Assembly: GCF_012931845.1 (NCBI RefSeq)
Contig: NZ_CP051884.1
Location: 2,294,001 to 2,358,000, forward strand
Source: Cellulomonas taurus
GTDB taxonomy: Bacteria > Actinomycetota > Actinomycetes > Actinomycetales > Cellulomonadaceae
Reading direction: 5' to 3'
DNA: 64,000 nucleotides
The notes beneath the pieces were generated by a model. The model saw only the letters and a program-made list of their open reading frames with translations. It ran no database searches and was not told where the DNA came from. The position numbers were made by a program, and so were the translations under genes. Shown piece by piece: positions 16,980-25,548 of this stretch; the stretch's first letter is position 1, and each line of letters opens with the position of its first letter.

Positions 16980-17600
16980 TCAGGCGTTGGTGCCGCCGCC
17001 GCCGGCGACCGAGCCGGCGTGGGTGACGACCTTGTCGATGAACCCGTACTCCAGCGCCTCGGGGGCGGTGAACCAGCGGTCACGGTCCGAGTCGGCGGTG
17101 ATCTGCTCGACGGACTTGCCGGTCTGCTCGGCGATCAGCTCGGCCAGCACGGTCTTCATGTGCAGGATCAGCTGGGCGTTGATCCGGACGTCGGTGGCGG
17201 TGCCGCCGATCCCGCCGGAGGGCTGGTGCATCATCACCCGGGCGTGCGGGGTCGCGTAGCGCTTGCCCTTGGCACCCGAGGAGAGCAGGAACTGGCCCAT
17301 CGAGGCCGCCATGCCCATCGCCACGGTGGCGACGTCCGGCTTGATGAACTGCATGGTGTCGTAGATCGCCATGCCCGCGGTGATCGAGCCACCGGGCGAG
17401 TTGATGTACAGGAAGATGTCCTTGTCCGGGTCCTCGGCGGCCAGCAGCATCATCTGCGCGCAGATGGCGTTGGCGTTCTCGTCCCGGACCTCCGACCCCA
17501 GCCAGATGATCCGCTCACGCAGGAGCCGGTTGTAGATGGAGTCGTTGAGGCCGAGGCCCCCGGACTCTGCCCGGGCGATGGCCGGCGTCTGGTCGTTCAC
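16980..17600 (-). CDS. clpP1: ATP-dependent Clp protease proteolytic subunit 1
   Basis: First ClpP paralogue, 206 residues, with triad Ser100 (GMAASMG), His125 (VMMHQPSG) and Asp174 (DRDRWF). It assembles with ClpP2 into the hetero-tetradecamer that degrades substrates delivered by ClpX or ClpC. GTG 17600 is chosen because GGGAG lies about 5 nt upstream and the protein then starts MNDQTP; the longer open frame to 17663 lacks a good site. A glycine-rich C-terminus follows the last helix. A ClgR-like box lies about 95 bp upstream. Confidence 0.96.
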   Translation of the reverse strand: MNDQTPAIARAESGGLGLNDSIYNRLLRERIIWLGSEVRDENANAICAQMMLLAAEDPDKDIFLYINSPGGSITAGMAIYDTMQFIKPDVATVAMGMAASMGQFLLSSGAKGKRYATPHARVMMHQPSGGIGGTATDVRINAQLILHMKTVLAELIAEQTGKSVEQITADSDRDRWFTAPEALEYGFIDKVVTHAGSVAGGGGTNA

Positions 17601-17689
17601 GAAGGCTCCCTCATGACGTGCGATTGGTGTCGTGCGTTGCAGCGACCCTAACGCCCGGGTCACCTGCGAATCCTCCCGCCGGTGCCCCG

Positions 17690-17706
17690 TTTCGCTGTTG
17701 GCGCAC
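17690..17706 (-). promoter_or_regulatory. Candidate ClgR box upstream of clpP1
   Basis: On the minus strand the site reads CGC-CAACA-GCG followed by AAA (CGC-N5-GCG at 17703-17693). This fits the ClgR operator known for activating clpP1P2 in corynebacteria, streptomycetes and mycobacteria. It lies about 95 bp upstream of the clpP1 start, a sensible activator position. The flanking base on one side deviates from the published consensus as I recall it. Confidence 0.45.
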
Positions 17707-17739
17707 GTGCGCTGCCGTCGGCGGAGACCCGGAATGACA

Positions 17740-17775
17740 CAAGCCCCGCCGCACGAACGTGTGCGACGGGGCTTG
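17740..17775 (-). terminator. Terminator between tig and clpP1
   Basis: caagccccgccgcac pairs with gtgcgacggggcttg over 15 positions with one mismatch and a 6-nt loop. It starts just after the tig stop on the minus strand. It separates tig from the clpP1P2 unit. Confidence 0.75.
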
Positions 17776-17786
17776 GGTACGAGGTG

Positions 17787-19118
17787 TCAGGCCTCCTGCG
17801 TGGCCTCGTCCTCGGCCTGCTCCAGCGCCGCGTCATCCTCGTCCGAACCGATGTACTCGGACAGGTCGACAGCCGCACCCTTGTCGTCGGTGACGGCGAT
17901 CCGGCGCAGCGCGACCGCGAGGGCCTTGGACCGGGCGACCTCGGCGACCATCGCGGGGATCTGGCCCTGCTGGTCGATGGTCTGGATGAAGGTGTTCGGG
18001 TCCATGCCGTACTGGCGGGAGGCCGACACCAGGTAGTCGATCAGCTCGCCCTGGGCGACCTTGACCTCGAGCTTCTCGGCCAGGGTGTCCAGCAGGATCT
18101 GGTTGCGCAGGGCGGTCTCGGCCTGCTCCTTCACCTCGGCGCGGTGGGTGTCGTCGTCCAGACGGCCCTCCTGCTCCAGGTGACGGTGGACCTCGGCCTC
18201 GACGGCACCGGACGGCACCGGGATCTCGACCTTCGCCACCAGCTGCTCCAGCAGCAGGTCACGGGCCTGCACGGCCTGGTTCTGGCCCTTGATCCGGCCG
18301 GCCTGCTCGCGCAGGTCGTCGGTCAGCTCGGCGATGGTGTCGAACTCGGACGCCATCTGGGCGAAGTCGTCGTCGGCCTCGGGCAGGTCGCGCTGCTTGA
18401 CCTGGGACGCGGTGACGGTGACCTGAGCCTTCTCGCCGGCGTGCTCGCCGCCGACCAGCTCGGTCTCGAAGGTGGTGGTCTCACCGGCGGACAGACCGGT
18501 CAGCGCCTCGTCCAGACCCTCCAGCATGTTGCCGGAACCGATCTGGTAGGAGATGCCGGAGACGGTGTCGACCTCCTCGTCGCCGATCTTGGCGACCAGG
18601 TCGATCACGACGAAGTCCTTGTCGGCGGCCGGGCGGTCGACGCCGACCAGGGTGCCGAAGCGCTCGCGCAGCTGGTCCAGCCGACCCTGCACGTCCTCCT
18701 CGGAGACCTCCAGGCCGTCGACCGAGATGCTCAGGCCGTCCAGCTCAGGGATCTCGATCTCCGGGCGAACCTCGACCTCGGCGGTGAAGACCAGGTCGCC
18801 CTCGTCACCGGCGGTCAGGCCGGGAACCTTGGTGACGTCGATCTCCGGCTGGCCCAGCGGCCGCAGGCTGTTGTCGCGGACGGCCGAGGCGTAGAACTCG
18901 GACAGACCGTCGTTGACGGCGTGCTCCATCACGGCCGGACGACCCACGCGCTGGTCGATGATGCGCGGCGGCACCTTGCCCTTGCGGAAGCCGGGGATGT
19001 TCACCTGCTCCGCGATGTGCGAGTAGGCGTGGTCGATGCTCGGCTTGAGCTCGTCGTACGACACCTCGATGGTCAGCTTGACCTTGGTGGGCTCCAGGGT
19101 CTCGACGGCGCTCTTCAC
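17787..19118 (-). CDS. tig: Trigger factor (ribosome-associated chaperone and prolyl isomerase)
   Basis: Binds near the ribosomal exit tunnel and shields nascent chains. The 443-residue protein has the ribosome-binding signature GFRKGKVP (43-50), an FKBP-type PPIase domain in the middle and a helical C-terminal chaperone domain. An acidic tail rich in Asp/Glu ends the protein. GTG 19118 is chosen because it gives the canonical start MKSAVETL and has GGAG 9 nt upstream; the TTG at 19133 is the alternative. It is upstream of clpP1P2-clpX, as usual, but has its own terminator. Confidence 0.96.
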   Translation of the reverse strand: MKSAVETLEPTKVKLTIEVSYDELKPSIDHAYSHIAEQVNIPGFRKGKVPPRIIDQRVGRPAVMEHAVNDGLSEFYASAVRDNSLRPLGQPEIDVTKVPGLTAGDEGDLVFTAEVEVRPEIEIPELDGLSISVDGLEVSEEDVQGRLDQLRERFGTLVGVDRPAADKDFVVIDLVAKIGDEEVDTVSGISYQIGSGNMLEGLDEALTGLSAGETTTFETELVGGEHAGEKAQVTVTASQVKQRDLPEADDDFAQMASEFDTIAELTDDLREQAGRIKGQNQAVQARDLLLEQLVAKVEIPVPSGAVEAEVHRHLEQEGRLDDDTHRAEVKEQAETALRNQILLDTLAEKLEVKVAQGELIDYLVSASRQYGMDPNTFIQTIDQQGQIPAMVAEVARSKALAVALRRIAVTDDKGAAVDLSEYIGSDEDDAALEQAEDEATQEA

Positions 19119-19311
19119 TTCGATGATCTCCAACTGATCGGACGGTCGATGGCCGGGCCGACCCGATCATGGGCCAGCACCCTGCGCGCGGGCATGACTG
19201 ATCGCGCGCGACGGCTGACCGAGCCTACGCCACGGGGCGGCGGCGGGGCCAAACAGTGTGGGCCGCCGATCACGGGCCGGGCGCTCGGCCGTCCTCGGGG
19301 CGGGGGTCGGC

Positions 19312-19860
19312 TCAGCGCCGGAACGGCCACCACCGGTGGGGCCGCGCGGCCGGGCCTTCCTGCGCGTCCGCGGCGGGCCAGGATCGGGGCGCGGCGGCAG
19401 CACGCACCTGGTCGAAGGTGGTGACGAACCGGCGGAGCTCGGCCTCGTACTCCCGACGGTCGAAGGTCATCGCCGGGACGGCCAGGCGCACGGGGTCGTC
19501 GTCGGCTCCACCGAGGTCGTCCCAGCCGAAGTCCCGCCAGATCACGGTGTCGCGGGCCCGGTACACCGCCACGGTGATCGCACCGCAGCCGAGGTCGCCG
19601 CAGTCCGGGCACACGTACAGCGGCACGCGACCGGCAACCTGGGGTGCTCGCTCCCCCAGCAGCACCAGCACGTCATCGGGCAGCCCGCCGGGCCAGTCGT
19701 GCACCAACACCGGGACGTACGCACCGACCTCACCGGCGGCGGGATCCTCGCCGGCCGCGTCGAGCACCTCACGCAGGGGGCGCCCGTTGATCACCGGTTC
19801 CCAGAAGCGCAATGCGTGGGTGGGCGACTCCCCGGCGACGAACCGCAGATGGTCGAGCAC
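19312..19860 (-). CDS. Uncharacterised protein with CPDCGDLGCG motif
   Basis: A 182-residue soluble protein that I cannot assign. It has a Cys-rich knot, CPDCGDLGCG (about residues 84-93), which could bind zinc or iron, set in a beta-rich region (VPLYVCP..ITVAVYRA). Next come WRDFGWDD and a helical C-terminus ending in basic and aromatic residues (HRWWPFRR). Similar short actinobacterial proteins with this motif exist, but no function is known to me. It starts with GTG 19860, just beyond the tRNA-Pro gene, and its upstream region shares the interval with that tRNA. Confidence 0.65.
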   Translation of the reverse strand: MLDHLRFVAGESPTHALRFWEPVINGRPLREVLDAAGEDPAAGEVGAYVPVLVHDWPGGLPDDVLVLLGERAPQVAGRVPLYVCPDCGDLGCGAITVAVYRARDTVIWRDFGWDDLGGADDDPVRLAVPAMTFDRREYEAELRRFVTTFDQVRAAAAPRSWPAADAQEGPAARPHRWWPFRR

Positions 19861-19888
19861 ACCGGTACCCCTGTCCGATCAGACGAGT

Positions 19889-19961
19889 CGGGATGGCGGG
19901 ATTCGAACCCACGACCTTCCGCTCCCAAAGCGGACGCGCTACCAACCTGCGCCACATCCCG
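19889..19961 (-). tRNA. tRNA-Pro (anticodon TGG)
   Basis: The 73-nt minus-strand sequence folds into a full cloverleaf. The acceptor stem is CGGGATG/CATCCCG, the D arm GCGC..GCGC, and the anticodon stem TCCGC/GCGGA has loop TTTGGGA, so the anticodon is TGG. The T arm is GTGGG-TTCGAAT-CCCGC. CCA is not encoded. Confidence 0.95.
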
Positions 19962-20044
19962 TGCGGGGGCGAGTCTACTGGTGCACGGACCAGCGGCGGG
20001 ACCCGGTATGGTGGTCAGGCGATCCGGGAGCGACCCGGATCCGC

Positions 20045-20115
20045 GCGGATGTAGCTCAATGGTAGAGCCTCAGTCTTCCAAACTGATTACGCGGGTTCGA
20101 TTCCCGTCATCCGCT
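20045..20115 (+). tRNA. tRNA-Gly (anticodon TCC)
   Basis: The 71-nt plus-strand cloverleaf has acceptor GCGGATG/CATCCGC, D arm GCTC..GAGC, anticodon stem TCAGT/ACTGA with loop CTTCCAA (anticodon TCC) and T arm GCGGG-TTCGATT-CCCGT. CCA is not encoded. It is divergent from tRNA-Pro and 47 bp upstream of the acetyltransferase gene. Confidence 0.95.
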
Positions 20116-20162
20116 CCCTGGTCCCGGGTCCCGGCCCGTGCGGACGTCCTAGGCTTCCTGCC

Positions 20163-20768
20163 ATGACAGTCACCCGCGACGCCGCAGTCGCCCAGCCCGA
20201 CCCCACCGACCCGCGTTCGGAGTACGAGCGGCTGTTGGCCGGTGACTGGTACCGCTACCGCCTCTCCCCCGAGCTGGGCGAGATCACGGCCGCCGGGCAC
20301 GAGGCGTCGCGCCGGATCGCGGAGCTGTACCGCGAGGACCCGACGGCCGGGCTGGCGTTGCTGCGTGAGACGGTCGGGTCGTTCGGCGAGGGGGCCGACT
20401 TCCGGCCGCCGTTCTACGTCGAGTACGGCCCGCACCTGAGCATCGGCGACCGCAGCTTCATCAACACCGGGTTCCTGGTGATCGGCGGCGGGCGGGTGAC
20501 CATCGGCGCGGATGTGCTGGTCGGGCCGGACGCCCGGTTCTACACCTCGAACCACCCGACGGATCCGGCGCTGCGGCGCGAGGGCTGGGAGCGGGCGCTG
20601 CCGATCACCGTGGGCGACAACGTGTGGTTCGGCGGCAGCGTCGTGGTCTGCCCGGGCGTGACCATCGGCGCCGACAGCGTGATCGCGGCCGGGGCGGTGG
20701 TGACCAAGGACGTCCCGGCGGGCGTGGTCGTGGGCGGCAACCCGGCCCGGGTGATCCGGGAGGTCTGA
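20163..20768 (+). CDS. Sugar O-acetyltransferase (maltose/galactoside type, LbH)
   Basis: A 201-residue hexapeptide-repeat acetyltransferase of the Maa/LacA family, transferring acetyl from acetyl-CoA to a sugar hydroxyl. The N-terminal helical Mac domain (RSEYERLLAGDWYRYRLSPEL) precedes the left-handed beta-helix. Visible are the substrate loop FYVEYGPHLSIGDRSFINTGF, the catalytic histidine in TSNHPTDP and the final coils VIAAGAVVTKDVPAGVVVGGNPARVI. It lies alone between tRNA-Gly and a convergent hydrolase. The physiological sugar is unknown. Confidence 0.9.
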   Translation: MTVTRDAAVAQPDPTDPRSEYERLLAGDWYRYRLSPELGEITAAGHEASRRIAELYREDPTAGLALLRETVGSFGEGADFRPPFYVEYGPHLSIGDRSFINTGFLVIGGGRVTIGADVLVGPDARFYTSNHPTDPALRREGWERALPITVGDNVWFGGSVVVCPGVTIGADSVIAAGAVVTKDVPAGVVVGGNPARVIREV

Positions 20769-20807
20769 GCCAGCGGCGGTTGCACGGCGTCGACCGTGCC
20801 TGCTGCG

Positions 20808-21740
20808 TCAGCTGCGTTCGACCCAGTCGGCGACGGCCTCCAGGTACGCACGCCGGGCGGGTTCCGCCGACAGGGCGAGGTCGTGGGCACCGCCGTCGAT
20901 CACCTCGACCGTCACGTCCTCGCCCAGGTTCGGCGCGAGCCGCCACATGTCGGCGACGTCGAGCACCGAGTCCGTGCTGAGCAGGTGCTCGTGCCACCGG
21001 TCGTCCGGACCGGTGCTGTCCGAGGTGAGCAGCAGGATCGGCACGTCGACCGCGAGACCACGACGGACGGCCGCCTGACCACGGCGCACCGCCCGCACGA
21101 AGGACGCCCGGGCCGGGAACGCGGTGTGCGGCTTCCAGGCCAGGTCGTAGCCCCACTGCGCGTGCAGTGCCTCGCCGTAGTGCGGGGCGAGGCGGCGCAG
21201 CGGCAGATCCGGGGCGAGCAGACCGAGCACGTCGATCACCCCGGTCAGGACGGTGCGTTCGACGGCGGTGCCGCGTAGGTCGAGCCACGGGCTGTTCAGC
21301 ACCAGGGCGTCGATCAGCCCGGTGCCCCGGCGCGCGTCGGCCCACAGCGCGGCGATCAGGCCGCCGGTGGAGTGGCCGAGCAGCACGACCCGGCGGTGCC
21401 GACGGCGCAGCAGGTGGACGGCGGTGTCGATCTCCTCGGCGTACACCCCCAGCGACCGGGTGGTGTTCGGCCGACGTCCGGGCCGGATGGAGCGGCCGTA
21501 GTCGCGCAGGTCGAGCGCATAGAGGTCGATCCCCCGTGCGGCCAGCGCCTCGGCCACGTGGGTGTGGAAGAAGTAGTCGACGAAGCCGTGCAGGTAGAGC
21601 ACCGCCGGACGATCGGGGTCCTGCCCCGCGTCGCGGTGGTGCACCAGGGTGGCGACCGGATCCGGGCGGCCGGGCAGGTCGGGGCGCAGCGGCAGGGTGC
21701 GCCGCCGCCAGTCGGGTCCCAGGACGTCGATGTCGGTCAC
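20808..21740 (-). CDS. Alpha/beta hydrolase (lysophospholipase/monoacylglycerol lipase-like)
   Basis: A 310-residue serine hydrolase of the alpha/beta fold. The oxyanion strand VLYLHGFVDY comes first, the nucleophile elbow GHSTGG has Ser124, and the C-terminal VIDGGAHDLAL supplies the likely catalytic histidine. No signal peptide is present, so it is probably cytoplasmic. Its start faces the regulatory region of cysK, so the two are divergent. The substrate is unknown. Confidence 0.8.
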   Translation of the reverse strand: MTDIDVLGPDWRRRTLPLRPDLPGRPDPVATLVHHRDAGQDPDRPAVLYLHGFVDYFFHTHVAEALAARGIDLYALDLRDYGRSIRPGRRPNTTRSLGVYAEEIDTAVHLLRRRHRRVVLLGHSTGGLIAALWADARRGTGLIDALVLNSPWLDLRGTAVERTVLTGVIDVLGLLAPDLPLRRLAPHYGEALHAQWGYDLAWKPHTAFPARASFVRAVRRGQAAVRRGLAVDVPILLLTSDSTGPDDRWHEHLLSTDSVLDVADMWRLAPNLGEDVTVEVIDGGAHDLALSAEPARRAYLEAVADWVERS

Positions 21741-21924
21741 CGGGGCATCGTGGCACGTCCGGGTGCCGGGGACAGCAGCGGAACAGCGGCGCGATCAGGA
21801 CCGGGCGCCCCACGGTGGACGGGTGCGGCGGGTTCGGGCATGTTTGTCGGGGTCAGGCTGTTACGGCTACCGTCAGCTCGGCCGATCCGGTCGAGATCGC
21901 CGCGGAACCCGAGGGGAGCACACG

Positions 21925-21978
21925 ATGTCGTCGTCGCCCCTGCTCGCCGTTCCCGCCGTCGCCTGTCGCTGTCGCTAG
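21925..21978 (+). CDS. Cysteine attenuator leader peptide (ends CRCR)
   Basis: A 17-codon reading frame, MSSSPLLAVPAVACRCR, ends in Cys-Arg-Cys-Arg just before a TAG stop. GAGGGGAG (21911-21918) is placed 6 nt before the ATG. It lies 89 bp upstream of cysK and is followed at once by a hairpin (21979-22028). Short polycysteine leader frames that sense cysteine supply are established in mycobacteria. The arrangement here predicts that ribosome stalling at the two UGU codons controls read-through into cysK-cysE. It is too short for ordinary gene finders. Confidence 0.75.
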   Translation: MSSSPLLAVPAVACRCR

Positions 21979-22028
21979 AGCGCTGGCCGCCGCCCGCGGT
22001 GGGGTCGTCGTGACCCCGGGCCAGCGCT
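21979..22028 (+). promoter_or_regulatory. Hairpin after the cysK leader (attenuator stem)
   Basis: agcgctggcc (21979-21988) pairs with ggccagcgct (22019-22028). Within it ggggt/acccc can form a nested stem. The outer stem begins on the base after the leader stop codon, where a ribosome finishing the leader would cover it. It can act as a terminator or as a sequestering structure; the lack of a T tract leaves the mechanism open. Confidence 0.55.
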
Positions 22029-22067
22029 CGCCCCGTCCCCGCACCTTCTCCCAGACAGGACGATGAC

Positions 22068-23003
22068 ATGGCACGCATCTACGACGACGCGACCCAGCTG
22101 ATCGGCAACACCCCGCTGGTCCGGATCAACAAGCTGACCGAGGGCCTGGGCGCCACGGTGGTCGGCAAGTTGGAGTTCTACAACCCGGCGAACTCGGTGA
22201 AGGACCGGATCGGCGTCGCGATCGTCGATGCCGCCGAGGCCTCGGGTCAGCTGCAGCCCGGCGGGACCATCGTCGAGGCGACCAGCGGCAACACCGGCAT
22301 CGCCCTGGCCTTCGTCGGTGCCGCGCGCGGGTACGACGTCGTGCTGACCATGCCCGAGTCGATGTCCAAGGAGCGGCGCGCGCTGCTGCGGGCCTTCGGC
22401 GCCGAGCTGATCCTGACCCCGGCGGCCGAGGGGATGAAGGGGGCGGTGAACCGGGCGAACGAGGTCGTCGAGGAGCGCCCCGGCGCCATCCTGGCCCGCC
22501 AGTTCGCCAACGAGGCCAACCCGGCGATCCACCGCAAGACCACCGCCGAGGAGATCTGGAACGACACCGACGGCGCCGTCGACATCCTGGCCGCCGGGAT
22601 CGGCACCGGCGGCACCATCACCGGTGTCGGCCAGGTGCTCAAGGAGCGCAAGCCGTCGGTGCAGATCGTCGGGGTGGAGCCCGCCGAGTCGCCGATCCTG
22701 AACGGCGGGCAGCCCGGGCCGCACAAGATCCAGGGCATCGGGGCGAACTTCGTGCCGGAGATCCTGGACACCTCGATCTACGACGAGATCATCGACGTCG
22801 ACGCGGACACCGCGGTGAAGGTCGCCCGGCAGGCGGCCACCGACGAGGGCCTGCTGGTCGGCATCTCCTCCGGGGCCGCCCTGCACGCGGCGATCGAGCT
22901 GGCGAAGCGACCGGAGAACGCCGGGAAGCTGATCGTCACGATCATCCCGTCCTTCGGTGAGCGCTACCTGTCCACCATCCTCTACGCCGACCTGCTGGAC
23001 TGA
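22068..23003 (+). CDS. cysK: Cysteine synthase A (O-acetylserine sulfhydrylase)
   Basis: PLP enzyme making L-cysteine from O-acetylserine and sulfide, releasing acetate. The 311-residue protein has the PLP lysine at residue 45 (PANSVKDR), the substrate loop TSGNTG, the glycine-rich phosphate cup [10 protein letters not shown] and the SSG near the C-terminus (GISSGAAL). It is the first gene of cysK-cysE (5-bp gap) behind a cysteine-rich leader, so feedback by cysteine is likely. CysE bound through its C-terminus probably forms the cysteine synthase complex. Confidence 0.96.
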   Translation: MARIYDDATQLIGNTPLVRINKLTEGLGATVVGKLEFYNPANSVKDRIGVAIVDAAEASGQLQPGGTIVEATSGNTGIALAFVGAARGYDVVLTMPESMSKERRALLRAFGAELILTPAAEGMKGAVNRANEVVEERPGAILARQFANEANPAIHRKTTAEEIWNDTDGAVDILAAGIGTGGTITGVGQVLKERKPSVQIVGVEPAESPILNGGQPGPHKIQGIGANFVPEILDTSIYDEIIDVDADTAVKVARQAATDEGLLVGISSGAALHAAIELAKRPENAGKLIVTIIPSFGERYLSTILYADLLD

Positions 23004-23008
23004 CCCGG

Positions 23009-23611
23009 ATGACCTCGACCCGTTCGCACGCCCCGTTGCGTCGATTCCTGCGCACGTTGCGTGAGGACCTGGAGACCGCCCGCCGACGTGACCCGGCGGC
23101 GCGGTCCCTGGTCGAGGTCGCCCTGGTGTACCCGGGCCTGCACGCGGTGTGGGCGCACCGGGTGGCGCACCGGATGTGGCTGGTGCCGGGCCTGCGACTG
23201 CCGGCCCGGCTCCTGGCCCATGTCTCCCGCGCCGTCACCGGGGTGGAGATCCACCCCGGGGCGACCATCGGGCGGCGCCTGTTCATCGATCACGGCATGG
23301 GCGTGGTGATCGGGGAGACGGCGGTGGTCGGCGACGACGTGCTGCTGTTCCACGGGGCGACCCTGGGCGGCAAGTCGATGCGCCAGGGCAAGCGGCATCC
23401 GACTGTCGGCGACCGCGTGGTGGTGGGTGCCGGGGCGAAGGTGCTGGGTGCGGTCTGGATCGGTGACGGGGCGCAGATCGGTGCGAATGCTGTCGTGCTC
23501 AAGGATGTGCCGCCGGGCGAGGTCGCGGTCGGCGTGCCGGCGACGGTGCGTCGCAAGCCTGCCGCCGCGCCCCCGGAACCGGAGATCGACGACCCGGCGA
23601 TCTACATCTGA
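23009..23611 (+). CDS. cysE: Serine O-acetyltransferase (EpsC/short type)
   Basis: Acetylates L-serine with acetyl-CoA to O-acetylserine, the CysK substrate. The 200-residue protein is the short form lacking the long N-terminal helical domain. Visible are HRVAHRMW, the beta-helix start [28 protein letters not shown] with the catalytic His region, and GKRHPTVGD. It ends in DDPAIYI; a C-terminal isoleucine is the residue that docks in the CysK active site in known complexes. It is encoded 5 bp after cysK and convergent with mgsA. Confidence 0.93.
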   Translation: MTSTRSHAPLRRFLRTLREDLETARRRDPAARSLVEVALVYPGLHAVWAHRVAHRMWLVPGLRLPARLLAHVSRAVTGVEIHPGATIGRRLFIDHGMGVVIGETAVVGDDVLLFHGATLGGKSMRQGKRHPTVGDRVVVGAGAKVLGAVWIGDGAQIGANAVVLKDVPPGEVAVGVPATVRRKPAAAPPEPEIDDPAIYI

Positions 23612-23612
23612 C

Positions 23613-24065
23613 TCACTCGGCTGCCCCGGCCGTCCCCTCGCTCCAGGTGCGGGCACCGATCTCCGGACGATTGGTCCAGGGCTCGGCGAGCAGCGGCGAG
23701 GAGATCAGCATGTCGGCGGTGGCCCGGTTGCTGGCCATCGGGACGTTCCAGACCGCGCCGATCCGCAGCAGCGCCTTGACGTCGGGGTCGTGCGGCTGCG
23801 GCTCCAGCGGGTCCCAGAAGAACACCAGCATGTCGATCAGACCCTCGGCGATCTTCGCCCCGATCTGCTGGTCGCCACCCACCGGGCCGGACAGCAGCCG
23901 GGTCACGGGCAGGCCGAGCTCGTACTCCAGCATGGTGCCGGTGGTGCCGGTGGCGTACAGGTGGTGGCGGGACAGGGTCCCGCGGTTGAACTCGGCCCAG
24001 CGCAGCAGCTCGACCTTCTTGTTGTCGTGGGCCACCAGGGCGATGTGATGCACGGCTGAGGACAT
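23613..24065 (-). CDS. mgsA: Methylglyoxal synthase
   Basis: Converts dihydroxyacetone phosphate to methylglyoxal and phosphate, a bypass of lower glycolysis under phosphate limitation. The 150-residue protein (usual length) has [11 protein letters not shown] at its start, the phosphate-binding region LYATGTTG and the signature [17 protein letters not shown], with the catalytic Asp in that segment. [20 protein letters not shown] is typical too. ATG 24065 fits the family start; the frame is open to 24107 but that part overlaps the promoter of the divergent GntR gene. Confidence 0.92.
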   Translation of the reverse strand: MSSAVHHIALVAHDNKKVELLRWAEFNRGTLSRHHLYATGTTGTMLEYELGLPVTRLLSGPVGGDQQIGAKIAEGLIDMLVFFWDPLEPQPHDPDVKALLRIGAVWNVPMASNRATADMLISSPLLAEPWTNRPEIGARTWSEGTAGAAE

Positions 24066-24096
24066 GGGCTCAGCGTAGATCGCCCCGCCAATTGTT

Positions 24097-24118
24097 CTAG
24101 TTCTCATGGAACAACTAG
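24097..24118. promoter_or_regulatory. Inverted repeat upstream of gntR gene, likely its operator
   Basis: CTAGTT-N10-AACTAG (22 bp) lies 9 bp before the GntR-family start, in an A+T-rich island. An overlapping pair TTGTTC/GAACAA is also present. YtrA-type GntR regulators commonly repress their own operon, so this is a plausible self-operator. It also overlaps the upstream region of mgsA. Confidence 0.45.
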
Positions 24119-24127
24119 AGTGCTGCC

Positions 24128-24496
24128 ATGTTGTTCAGGATCGACCCCACCGCCGACGAGCCGCTGTTCGCCCAGCTGGCCGGGCAGGTGCGTGCCGCGG
24201 TGATCGGCGGCGACCTCTCCCCCGGCACCCGACTGCCCTCCGCCCGGGAGCTCGCCGGGTCCCTGGACGTGAACCTGCACACCGTGCTGCACGCCTACCA
24301 GGAGCTGCGGGACGAAGGGCTGATCGAGCTGCGGCGCGGCCGGGGCGCGGTGGTCGCCGAGCGGGGCGACCAGGACTTCGGTGCGCTCCGGGAGGCCCTG
24401 GACGCCCTGGCGACGGCCGCCGACGACCTCGGACTCGCCACCGCCACCACACTGGGTCTGGTGCGTGCGCGCCTGGCCAGGACGGAGACCCGATGA
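24128..24496 (+). CDS. GntR-family regulator, YtrA subfamily
   Basis: A 122-residue transcription factor with an N-terminal winged helix ([32 protein letters not shown], then [27 protein letters not shown]). It has only a short helical C-terminal tail, as in YtrA-type members. These usually control membrane proteins encoded in the same operon, and here the next gene (a DUF1648 membrane protein) overlaps its stop codon. The operator candidate is just upstream. The ligand is unknown. Confidence 0.85.
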   Translation: MLFRIDPTADEPLFAQLAGQVRAAVIGGDLSPGTRLPSARELAGSLDVNLHTVLHAYQELRDEGLIELRRGRGAVVAERGDQDFGALREALDALATAADDLGLATATTLGLVRARLARTETR

Positions 24497-25467
24497 ACCA
24501 CCGGCTGTCGACCACGCTGCTCGCCCTGCTGCCCTCCGCAGCCCTGCTCACCGCCGCTGGGCTGGTGTCCTGGTCGTGGCGGGACGATCTGCCCGACCCG
24601 GTGGCGACCCACTTCGGCGCGGACGGGGCCGACGGCTTCGGCTCGTTCGGCGGCTTTGTCGGCGTGCTGCTCGCGGTGTTCGGCGCGGTGGCGGTGATCG
24701 GCTGGCTGATCGCCCTGCTGCGCGGCCAGTCGTCGATCACCCGGCGGATCGGGGTCGGGGTCGCCGTCGGGGCCAGTGCCTTCGGCGCGTCGAACCTGCT
24801 CGGCACCCTGAACGCCAGTCGCGGACTCTCCGACGCCACGCAGGTCGGCGCCGTCGACGGGGTGATCGCGGTGAGCACCCTGGCCGGGCTGGCACTCGGC
24901 GCACTGGCGGCGTGGGCGGTGCCGGGCGACCGACCCGTCCCTGCCCGCGGCTCGATCTCCGGCCCCCGCCTCCCGCTGTCCAGCCACGAACGCGCCGTCT
25001 GGAGCCAGCAGGTGAGCAGCCCAGTAGGGCTGGGGGTCGGCGGCGTGACCACCGTGGGCATGCTGGTGCTGGCGGTCGTGCTGCGGATGCCCGCGCTGAT
25101 CCTGATCGGCGCGCTCCTGGCGGCCCTGCTCGCCACGATGCTGGTGTTCCGGGTGACGGTCGACGCGACCGGGCTGCGCCTGCGTTCGGCACTGGGCTGG
25201 CCGCGGACCCACGTCCCGGCCACCGAGATCGTCGGGGTCGAGGTGGCGCAGGTCAGCCCGTTCCGGGAGTTCGGCGGCTGGGGCGTCCGGGTGGGACGCG
25301 GCGGCGAGGTCGGGTGGGTGCTGCGCGCCGGGGAGGCCATCCGGGTGCTGCGCACCGGCGGGCGCGACCTGGTGGTGACCGTGCCGGATGCCGCGACCGG
25401 GGCGGCGCTGCTGACCACACTGGCGGAGCGGGCCCAGGACACCGACGGGCCCACACCGCGCACCTGA
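24493..25467 (+). CDS. DUF1648 membrane protein
   Basis: A 324-residue membrane protein starting inside the stop of the GntR gene (ATGA overlap). After the first helix it carries the DUF1648 motif region DPVATHFGADGADGFGS (about residues 35-51), which resembles the SdpI-family P-x-H-F-x-x-x-G-x-D signature. About six hydrophobic segments are seen, with a pair around residues 180-215. The C-terminal 110 residues are a soluble, PH-like beta-rich domain (VTVDATGLRLRSALGWPRTHVP). GntR/DUF1648 pairs are common in Gram-positives and may respond to envelope stress or peptides; function here is inferred only from that. Confidence 0.75.
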   Translation: MNHRLSTTLLALLPSAALLTAAGLVSWSWRDDLPDPVATHFGADGADGFGSFGGFVGVLLAVFGAVAVIGWLIALLRGQSSITRRIGVGVAVGASAFGASNLLGTLNASRGLSDATQVGAVDGVIAVSTLAGLALGALAAWAVPGDRPVPARGSISGPRLPLSSHERAVWSQQVSSPVGLGVGGVTTVGMLVLAVVLRMPALILIGALLAALLATMLVFRVTVDATGLRLRSALGWPRTHVPATEIVGVEVAQVSPFREFGGWGVRVGRGGEVGWVLRAGEAIRVLRTGGRDLVVTVPDAATGAALLTTLAERAQDTDGPTPRT

Positions 25468-25548
25468 GCCGTGCTGCCTGCCGCCCGGGTCGACGTGGCG
25501 CGGCCCACCGGGCAGCATGGCGCCGTCGACGATGACGGGAGCAGGGGC

